This document shows, one piece after another, positions 9,001 to 9,321 of a stretch of 9,321 bases of DNA (the first letter of the stretch is position 1; each line of letters starts with the position of its first letter). The notes beneath the pieces were generated by a model. It did no database searches. It saw only the letters and a program-made list of their open reading frames with translations, and was not told the origin of the DNA. The DNA is from BS750m-G57 sp964392945 (GTDB lineage: Bacteria > Planctomycetota > Phycisphaerae > SM23-33), in the NCBI GenBank assembly GCA_964392945.1, contig CAYMSH010000257.1, forward strand, positions 1-9,321. Direction: 5' to 3'. The position numbers and the translations under genes were made by a program.

Positions 9001-9195
9001 GGCCAGATCGACATCTGACTGCGAATCATTGTACAGTTCGATCCAATCGGAGTAAGCTCCGTCGCCGTCAAGGAGCGTACTGTCGTTGGAAGCCATGAAC
9101 TCCGAGACAATCACCGAGCCGCTCAAGAGAAGACGGGGCTCAAGAGTCTCAAATGTAGGTAGATCACCTGACACGGACATGTTCTTACTTGTCAT
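1..9195 (-). CDS. Giant multidomain LEPR-XLL / lamin-tail / CotH-kinase surface protein (3' end beyond window)
   Basis: Translating the minus strand from the ATG at 9195-9193 gives 3065 codons without a stop up to base 1, so the C-terminus is not in the window. The start is chosen because AGGAGG lies 7 nt upstream, and no in-frame ATG, GTG or TTG lies between it and the right edge. Domains in order: LEPR-XLL (18-24), lamin-tail (26-140), beta-sandwich (165-534) interrupted by a PA14-like module (211-397), chitobiase-C-like (566-641), CotH kinase (690-1075), chitobiase-C-like (1089-1175), three lamin-tail domains (1178-1820), the last holding a golvesin-like domain, then FN3, Ig-like, PA14, FN3, Ig-like, LamG, cadherin-like, Ig-like, PA14 and cadherin-like repeats. 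I found no cysteine and only about 45 lysines. Family knowledge places such proteins outside the cell in Planctomycetota. Adhesion, or matrix modification by the kinase domain, is inference. No operon partner is visible. Domain assignments are by eye and their edges are approximate. Confidence 0.95.
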   Translation of the reverse strand, partial: MTSKNMSVSGDLPTFETLEPRLLLSGSVIVSEFMASNDSTLLDGDGAYSDWIELYNDSQSDVDLAGWFLSDDNNEVDQWEFPTGGPIDIVLGPGEHLVVFASGQDDIDYPYDDGTYYHTNFKLSASNGNEDVVLADPTQLVVHNITNFPDQFADISYGIAQDITTTEFVASGADAKYLIGVGNPGAWTGIAYNDTSWTDAQTGIGYADLVPGFEVKTYTQPGTSIGNLSVALQVVGVPGNEIASENAAVFNYFNSDSHGRYSNLESQVPGLTGPSEDFAVEATALVTIPLAGSYSFGVNSDDGFELTISGATVSDTNNSQTPLGGDTISWATPRGASDTIGVFDFAQAGDYQLNLVWYERGGGASAELFAAPGSYTSFNSGVFDLVGDTVNGGLAVWSDGGGSGGAFSSLIETDIESEMNAAGATTAYVRIPFTLTAQELADITALTLKMKFDDGYVAYLNGTEISSQNAPSNSKWNSTATAERNDIEASTWSNVDATAHIGELVVGDNVLAIQGLNYGIGDGDLLILPELVEVLYTGLGEHYFAIGTPGAENTDQYWLYVEDTSFSHDRGFYEEAFDLEITSDTVDAEIYYTTDGSEPSDTNGTLYTAPVTISTTTSVRAKAYKDNHAPTNIDTQTYIFLDDVINQPDDPAGFDPTWGSEPADYEMDPNIITDPTYADTLKDDLMSIPTMSIVMDYDDMFGSGGIYSNPNAQGVAWERAASLEYFDPNTGDEFQVNAGARMYGGVGRNPGFKKHSFRFLFKEIYGPTKLDFPLFGEGAVDEFDTIILRSNFNDAWVWGGAPSQFIRDEFAGRLQNAMGDAGRHGTFVHLYINGLYWGLYNPVERPDPSFSASYYGGDKENWDGINSTQPTGESQTTAWNYLMSQSANLGDDVWYQRIQGNNPDGTNNPAYEDYLDIDQYINYMLLNQFGGNNDWISHNWYSGRMRGPDSTGFKAYSWDAEWTVNMRSGLNENTVNDTTTSNYLIKPYSYLKNNAEFQMRYADHVHRHMFNGGVLTPENTGALYQSLADLIEQAVKGETARWGDVVREPAYDLDDWTNERDYILNTYMPQRTGIVLQQLKNAGLYPNTDAPSFNIEGSYQHGGTVALGDALTITAPAGSIYFTTDGSDPRPVGGGAPDAGDAYTAGIAINEGTHVKARVYDNGEWSALNEATFYVDLAPDIRITEIMYNPSDPTVGEVGDDSDDFEYIEIKNISASDTLPLAGLRLSNGIEFTFPDISIAPGDYVVVVSNQASFLSRYTSFSGVIAGEYGSGITGGTQLSNGGEKVELESPVGGIIHDFNYKDGWYEQTDGEGFSLTIRDPQGVDTLWDQKAGWRASADPGGTPGYDDVLATPGSVIINEILAHSDLPFYDTIELYNAGTASVDISGWWLSDDSGDLASYQIPSMAPLAPGAYATFYGNTHFGGDFLLSEHGEDLYLSSNSGGAAGGYREHVDFGASPNNVSIGVHTKSTGGTDFTFLSAHTFGSANADPYFEELVINEVMYHPPAATDTEIAAGFTNDDDFEFVELYNTSGSALTVTDYYLSSGIGFTAGWYDADGDNKESWTLEPGATATWNASLTGGLGTYEVFARWDLLDALGLERGLDGQAQYAITHDGGTTVVVRDQKPELDDEGPGYIDVDGWVSLGFYDFNGSGQVVLTRGTNNPGNWTIADNVKFVRAGFSDVVVDNPTLDSWYTSNGPATIAPGQRVVIVRNYDAFDERYDIAGNGITVLGEYTGSLSNTGDAVKLQRAGAADPGPGYFIPYYRIDYVNYNDKLPWPVEADGDGYTMIRDRLPGPVELYGNDPASWSAGSYRGTPGVANVLIDPSAPTVPTNLIPLVALAPTQIDLSWTASTDTESGVDYYVIYRDGIIIGTSATASYSDTTAAFKTEYSYQVSAVNSDQFESALSTAANITIPGPALVEIPNDTTVRLLFNEALVEASAENTGKYTFSGGAVSQAVLTAPNTVELTVGALTIGQAYTVTVDGISTISGLLMPDGQQLGFEYRIAEGSILREYWTGIGGSAVSDLENNGNYPDNPTRRNYPTSFEIPQSFTDNYGTRMRGYLHPTVSGMYTFAIASDDSSELYLSTDTDPANMTRVSYLSGSTGWRNWGAQSSQQSDPIYLSAGQTYYIEAIHKEGGGGDHMAAAWKLDAGSFNVIPGANLSPYRDGLVDNTIPTAPTGVTATPVSSTKIDLSWGASTDAESGVSYYVIYRDGTEIGTSATTSFSDTGRNQTQSYTYSVSAVNGDDFEGSTGAASPATPLVSIQSAATINATQLLVTFGKNVTEATAELIGNYSVTDFGGAPISVVSAVWNSGSADEVMLTLGQTLGENVIYRVSVINVEDTQGQTIEPGAAMQFVHGGIHADMLAWWTFDVDSGEVSHDLTANNRDMTVTSDVQWTASGQRGGAYQFDGSSTSYLLDEDAESYINGLGAYTFAAWIKADSLGSDMGWYTLRSPNTGDEYGFRHDGALQSQSNAPNGYRTGVRATGGNQFWETPTNTQTTDWVHVAMTWASGEDIKVYIDGYELTPGWKSNIVSGTIKDTQRLFLGRGPRDGNSSWSGLMDDVRIYGAALSQPEIISLVDPKPFAVEDNYDAVVNRTLTVPASGVLLNDFDPDPGPAAITADLVSDVSHGVLALASDGSFVYTPTPGYLGPDSFTYRAYDGDVYGLPATVNLSVVEAVTIVSIEAIDATHVDLLFSADLDETTAETIGNYAADNGVSITSATLGGDLRTVSLVVTPALVSSQTYTFTVNNVEDLLGDSITPNTQVQLVYMPVGEGTILREWWLGISGGLNDFLNNANYPDNPSGWNLPTSFEAPTNWADNYGTRMRGYIHPPETGNYTFWIASDDASELRLSTDEDPANVVVISYITGWTGSRQWFNNASQESVEIPLVAGQRYYIEAVQKEGGGGDNLAVAWELPDSTFEGPIPGIRLSPWVETTNNTPTVDNPIADVTVDEDDSNTVLDLSNVFSDVESPALTLTVQSNSNPGLVGTSLVGDSLTLSYTPDGNGAASITIRATDSGGKYVDDTFVVTVNPVNDAPTVENPISQVSVDRSEHQTSDLQSPDEGD
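97..381 (-). other. Cadherin-like repeat (residues 2939-3033)
   Basis: The repeat opens NTPTVDNPIADVTVDEDDSN (2939-2958), continues NVFSDVESPALTLTV (2964-2978), GDSLTLSYTPDGNGAASITI (2993-3012), RATDSGG and closes FVVTVNPVNDAPTVENPI (3026-3043), where the next repeat begins. The V-N-x-V-N-D-A-P-T-V boundary is typical of tandem cadherin-like or Ig-like repeats in bacterial adhesins. More copies may follow beyond the window. Confidence 0.85.
397..885 (-). other. PA14 domain 2 (residues 2771-2933)
   Basis: This copy shows EGTILREWWLGISGG (2774-2788), NYPDNPSGW (2797-2805), DNYGTRMRGYIHPPETGNY (2819-2837), WIASDDASELRLSTDEDPAN (2840-2859) and YYIEAVQKEGGGGDNLAVAW (2894-2913). It has the same length as PA14 domain 1 and nearly unbroken colinearity with it, apart from one residue less after the GISGG turn. 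It is the clearest sign of internal duplication in the gene. Confidence 0.9.
886..1167 (-). other. Ig-like domain 3 (residues 2677-2770)
   Basis: The segment contains VTIVSIEAIDATHVDLLFSA (2677-2696), DETTAETIGNYAADN (2700-2714), SSQTYTFTVNNVEDLLGDSI (2740-2759) and NTQVQLVYM. It repeats the E-x-x-x-N-Y and Y-T-F-T-V-x-N-V-x-D-x-x-G layout of Ig-like domains 1 and 2 and leads directly into PA14 domain 2. Confidence 0.72.
1168..1449 (-). other. Cadherin-like / tandem-95 type domain (residues 2583-2676)
   Basis: The motifs are KPFAVEDNYDAVVNRTLTV (2582-2600), GVLLNDFDPDPG (2604-2615), SHGVLALASDGSFVYTPTPG (2628-2647) and DSFTYRAYDG (2652-2661). V-L-x-N-D-x-D-x-D, G-x-L-x-L-x-x-D-G-S-F-x-Y-T-P and D-S-F-T-Y are the signature of the cadherin-like Big_9/VCBS-type repeat of bacterial adhesins. 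The acidic NDFDPDPG loop suggests calcium binding. Confidence 0.9.
1456..2112 (-). other. Laminin-G-like (LamG) concanavalin-type domain (residues 2362-2580)
   Basis: The domain starts LAWWTFDVDSG (2365-2375), then GGAYQFDGSSTSYLL (2403-2417), AYTFAAWIKADSL (2430-2442), TDWVHVAMTWASGEDIKVYI (2500-2519), DGYELTP, RLFLGRGP (2542-2549) and WSGLMDDVRIYGAALSQPEI (2556-2575). The F-D-G, F-A-A-W-I-K, W-x-H-V-A-x-T-W, D-D-V-R-I-Y and L-S-x-x-E-I motifs are the standard bacterial LamG-3 set. Such jelly rolls bind glycans or proteins, often with calcium. Confidence 0.92.
2125..2415 (-). other. Ig-like domain 2 (residues 2261-2357)
   Basis: Visible pieces are VSIQSAATINATQLLVTFGK (2261-2280), EATAELIGNYSVTD (2284-2297), DEVMLTLGQTL (2316-2326) and VIYRVSVINVEDTQGQTI (2330-2347). 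The N-Y-x-V and Y-R/T-V-x-V-x-N-V-x-D-x-x-G pattern puts it in the same SbsA/Big_5-like group as Ig-like domains 1 and 3. Confidence 0.7.
2416..2679 (-). other. Fibronectin type III domain 2 (residues 2173-2260)
   Basis: The domain runs from IPTAPTGVTATPV (2173-2185) through STKIDLSWGASTDAESGVSY (2187-2206), YVIYRDGTEIGTSATTSFSD and YTYSVSAVNGDDFEGS (2235-2250). It is the second copy of FN3 domain 1, and protein differences are concentrated in the linker and the loop after the W. Confidence 0.9.
2701..3189 (-). other. PA14 domain 1 (residues 2003-2165)
   Basis: Landmarks are EGSILREYWTGIGG (2006-2019), NYPDNPTRR (2030-2038), DNYGTRMRGYLHP (2052-2064), GMYTFAIASDDSSELYLS (2068-2085), TDTDPANM (2086-2093) and TYYIEAIHKEGGGGDHMAAA (2126-2145). 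These match the conserved PA14 form used in planctomycete surface proteins, including the I-A-S-D-D-x-S-E-L strand whose Asp pair often contributes to calcium-dependent glycan binding in PA14 lectins. A close copy lies at 397-885. Confidence 0.9.
3190..3441 (-). other. Ig-like domain 1 (residues 1919-2002)
   Basis: The segment contains TTVRLLFNEALVEASAENTG (1925-1944), KYTFSGG and AYTVTVDGIS (1976-1985), closing at MPDGQQLGFEY. The pattern of F-N/S-x-x-L-x-x-x-x-A-E-N-x-x-N/K-Y, then Y-x-V-x-V-x-x-I/V, is that of SbsA/Big_5-like bacterial Ig domains. These commonly link FN3 and PA14 modules in planctomycete proteins. Confidence 0.7.
3448..3726 (-). other. Fibronectin type III domain 1 (residues 1824-1916)
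   Basis: The opening APTVPTNL (1826-1833) and TQIDLSWTASTDTESGVDYY (1842-1861) are followed by VIYRDGIIIGTSAT and YSYQVSAVNSD (1889-1899). Conserved FN3 residues are the W of LSW, the Y of YYVIYRDG and the Y-x-Y-x-V-x-A-V-N strand. The adjoining cassette is duplicated downstream: over a 41-residue core 32 residues match FN3 domain 2. Confidence 0.9.
3736..4719 (-). other. Lamin-tail domain 4 with a large internal insertion (residues 1493-1820)
   Basis: The N-terminal part reads EELVINEVMYHPP (1493-1505), FEFVELYNTSGSALTVTDYY (1523-1542) and LSSGIGFT (1543-1550 region). The LTD landmarks then stop for roughly 130 residues. They resume with ATIAPGQRVVIVRNYDAF (1699-1716), ILGEYTG-like VLGEYTGSLSNTGDAVKLQ (1729-1747), YRIDYVNYNDKLPWPV (1763-1778), DGDGYTMIRDR (1782-1791) and SYRGTPGVAN (1810-1819). 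Both ends are needed for one LTD, so the middle looks like an inserted domain rather than a neighbour. Confidence 0.8.
4171..4548 (-). other. Golvesin-C/Xly-type carbohydrate-binding-like domain nested in lamin-tail domain 4 (residues 1551-1675)
   Basis: After WYDADGDNKESWTLEPGA (1552-1569) come ATWNASLTGGLGTYEVFARW (1571-1590), QYAITHDGGTTVVVRDQK (1607-1624), GWVSLGFYDF (1639-1648), GQVVLTRG (1652-1659) and IADNVKFVRA (1668-1677). The order A-T-W, G-T-Y-E-V, Y-x-I-x-H-x-G-G-T-T, W-V-S-L-G-x-Y-x-F, V-x-L-T and A-D-x-V-x-F is that of golvesin C-terminal-like domains, beta-sandwiches found in bacterial glycan-degrading and adhesive proteins. Ligand unknown; assignment by motif order only. Confidence 0.72.
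4732..5139 (-). other. Lamin-tail domain 3 (residues 1353-1488)
   Basis: Landmarks are GSVIINEILAHSD (1354-1366), YDTIELYNAG (1370-1379), DISGWWLSDDSGD (1384-1396), LAPGAYATFYG (1408-1418) and LSEHGEDLYLSS (1428-1439), closing with VDFGASPNNVSIGVH. It is the short LTD form, resembling domain 1 more than its neighbours, and it follows domain 2 after only a few linker residues. Confidence 0.88.
5152..5664 (-). other. Lamin-tail domain 2 (residues 1178-1348)
   Basis: It starts with PDIRITEIMYNPSDP (1179-1193) and FEYIEIKNIS (1205-1214), then PLAGLRLSNGIEFTFPD (1220-1236), IAPGDYVVVVSN (1239-1250) and LSNGGEKVELES (1279-1290), and ends ADPGGTPGYDD (1338-1348). This is the full-length planctomycete-style LTD, longer than domain 1, with the typical N-G-G-E-x-V-x-L strand and the closing G-x-P-G turn. 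Confidence 0.88.
5671..5931 (-). other. Chitobiase-C-like domain 2 (residues 1089-1175)
   Basis: This domain begins about 14 residues after the kinase with APSFNIEGSYQHGG, followed by AGSIYFTTDGSDPRP (1117-1131) and GTHVKARVYDNGEWSA (1152-1167). The I-Y-F-T-T-D-G-S-x-P core repeats that of the domain before the kinase, so the CotH domain is bracketed by two related modules. A glycine/proline-rich loop (1131-1140) interrupts the core strand pair, which is common where the text-like DPR loop is expanded. Confidence 0.83.
5971..7128 (-). other. CotH-family atypical protein kinase domain (residues 690-1075)
   Basis: CotH-family kinases transfer phosphate to Ser in secreted or spore-coat proteins; Bacillus CotH acts on CotB and CotG. 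Visible landmarks are MSIVMDYDDMFG (692-703), GARMYGG (739-745), KKHSFRFLFKEIYG (753-766) with the basic K-x-S-x-R nucleotide-side motif, LDFPLFG (770-776), FDTIILRSNFND (783-794), FIRDEFAGRL (805-814), LYINGLYWGLYNPVER (830-845), YINYMLLNQFGGNNDW (920-935), HNWYSGR (938-944) and AYSWDAEWT (955-963). D934 and D959 are likely equivalents of the functionally essential Asp residues of Bacillus CotH. The second acid of the usual WDxD is Glu here (E961), a variant I believe occurs in related bacteria. Length is normal and the domain looks intact. The substrate is unknown. Confidence 0.88.
7273..7500 (-). other. Chitobiase/beta-hexosaminidase C-terminal-like domain 1 (residues 566-641)
   Basis: Key stretches are RGFYEEAFDLEITSD (570-584), AEIYYTTDGSEPS (588-600) and TSVRAKAYKDNHAPT (617-631), ending in TYIFLDDV. 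The I-Y-Y-T-T-D-G-S-x-P core is diagnostic of the chitobiase-C/FN3-like domain. In CotH-containing proteins this domain typically sits directly before the kinase, as it does here. It is a structural or binding module and has no catalytic residues of its own. Confidence 0.85.
7594..8703 (-). other. Split galactose-binding-like beta-sandwich (residues 165-210 plus 398-534)
   Basis: The first part (165-210) carries WTGIAYNDTSWTDAQTGIGY (187-206), the W-x(6)-D-x-S-W-x(4)-T-G-I-G-Y entry strand of a beta-sandwich module common in planctomycete surface proteins. The second part resumes at about 406 with SLIETDIESEM, AYVRIPFTL (427-435), FDDGYVAYLNGTEI (452-465) and GDNVLAIQGLN (507-517), the rest of the same module. 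The two halves are separated by about 187 residues of PA14-like sequence. The fold resembles the jelly-roll carbohydrate-binding superfamily. No specific ligand can be assigned. Confidence 0.7.
8005..8565 (-). other. PA14-like module nested in the split beta-sandwich (residues 211-397)
   Basis: The module runs from PGFEVKTYTQ (211-220) through VINYF-like FNYFNSDSHGRY (250-261), IPLAGSYSFGVNSDDGFEL (288-306) and AGDYQLNLVWYERGGGAS (348-365) to LVGDTVNGGLAVW (385-397). The SYSFGVNSDDGFEL strand pair and the following Y-x-L-x-L-x-W/F-Y-E-x-G-G-G strand are the hallmarks of PA14-type beta-barrels. PA14 domains often bind carbohydrate through Asp residues near such a DD pair (here D302-D303). It is only distantly similar to the two PA14 domains near the C-terminal end of the visible protein. 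Confidence 0.72.
8776..9120 (-). other. Lamin-tail domain 1 (residues 26-140)
   Basis: The domain opens with VIVSEFMASND, then DWIELYND (50-57), DLAGWFLSDD (63-72) and LGPGEHLVVFASG (91-103). This is the usual order of lamin-tail (LTD) landmarks: an E-F/I-M-A-x-N strand, the W-I-E-L-Y-N strand, the G-W-x-L-S-D turn and the PGE strand. LTDs are Ig-like folds common in bacterial secreted proteins and nucleases, where they probably bind ligands or space domains. The DGDGAYSD loop (43-50) is rich in acidic residues and could hold a metal, which is inference. Confidence 0.88.
9121..9150 (-). other. LEPR-XLL N-terminal signature (residues 16-25)
   Basis: Residues 16-25 read ETLEPRLLLS. L18-E19-P20-R21 followed by L22-L23-L24 matches the LEPR-XLL signature found close to the N-terminus of very long planctomycete proteins. 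It is preceded by a short polar stretch (residues 1-15) with only one lysine and no arginine, so the classical basic n-region plus long hydrophobic core of a Sec signal peptide is not present. To my knowledge the role of the motif is not established; a function in export or surface sorting is inference. Confidence 0.85.
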
Positions 9196-9321
9196 TTTGC
9201 GGCCTCCTGGCCTGGCTGCGGCATAGTTGTACGAAATTCCAAGACGTCGGCGAGCTGCTATTCCTCGGTAGTGTAATTTCTTTTCTGTAAATTGGATGTT
9301 AAGCGTTGGATAGAGGCGTTG
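9196..9321 (-). other. 5' leader / upstream region of the giant gene
   Basis: These 126 bases upstream of the start are more AT-rich than the gene, especially about 9270-9300. The reading frame stays open through to the window edge. It offers no start codon, and it contains a TTA leucine codon (9276-9274), a codon I did not find inside the gene, so it is more likely untranslated. No convincing -35/-10 pair or factor-independent terminator could be recognised. The promoter may lie further right, outside the window. Confidence 0.6.
9203..9208 (-). promoter_or_regulatory. Ribosome-binding site (AGGAGG) deciding the start at 9195
   Basis: On the minus strand the sequence reads AGGAGG, then seven bases, then ATG. 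This is a full-strength Shine-Dalgarno element at good spacing. It fixes the start at 9195 rather than at the internal Met6 (9180-9178). The motif sits in a short GGCC-AGGA-GGCC inverted repeat (9201-9212), so it could be partly masked by a 4-bp GC stem. Confidence 0.85.

Noticed and set aside
9178..9180. Alternative start at Met6
   Set aside because: No Shine-Dalgarno element at suitable distance, whereas the ATG at 9195 has AGGAGG at 7 nt.
9286..9291. TTTACA on the minus strand as a possible -35 box
   Set aside because: At 16-18 nt downstream there is only GC-rich sequence unlike TATAAT, so no promoter is called.

Overview
The window is almost entirely one giant gene read on the minus strand. 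Its frame is free of stop codons over the whole 9321 bases. A start ATG at 9195-9193 is preceded, at 7 nt, by a strong AGGAGG ribosome-binding site. From there 3065 codons run off the left edge of the window (position 1), so the C-terminus is missing. The remaining 126 bases (9196-9321) are the 5' leader. No RNA gene, mobile element or CRISPR array was seen.

The likely source is a member of the Planctomycetota, probably a marine or environmental Phycisphaerae-like or Pirellula-like bacterium. The evidence is the N-terminal LEPR-XLL signature (LEPRLLLSG, residues 18-26), which is typical of very long planctomycete surface or secreted proteins. The module set (lamin-tail, CotH kinase, chitobiase-C-like, PA14, LamG, FN3, cadherin-like) is also what such genomes carry. 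GC looks moderately high, which I judged by eye and did not count.

Layout from N- to C-terminus (right to left in the window): LEPR-XLL segment; lamin-tail domain 1; a beta-sandwich domain split by a PA14-like module; chitobiase-C-like domain 1; CotH-family kinase domain; chitobiase-C-like domain 2; lamin-tail domains 2 and 3; lamin-tail domain 4 with a golvesin-type carbohydrate-binding-like domain nested inside it. A repeat region follows: FN3, Ig-like, PA14, then FN3, Ig-like, LamG, cadherin-like, Ig-like, PA14. The visible part ends in tandem cadherin-like repeats that continue off the edge.

The protein is probably exported or surface-displayed. Its binding modules for glycans or proteins surround one potentially catalytic domain, a CotH-type atypical protein kinase. 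The visible 3065 residues contain no cysteine that I could find and very few lysines. The most interesting features are the two domain-in-domain insertions, the kinase inside an adhesin-like chain, and the expanded internal duplication of the FN3/Ig/PA14 cassette. No accessory operon is visible, so the gene's partners cannot be judged from this window.
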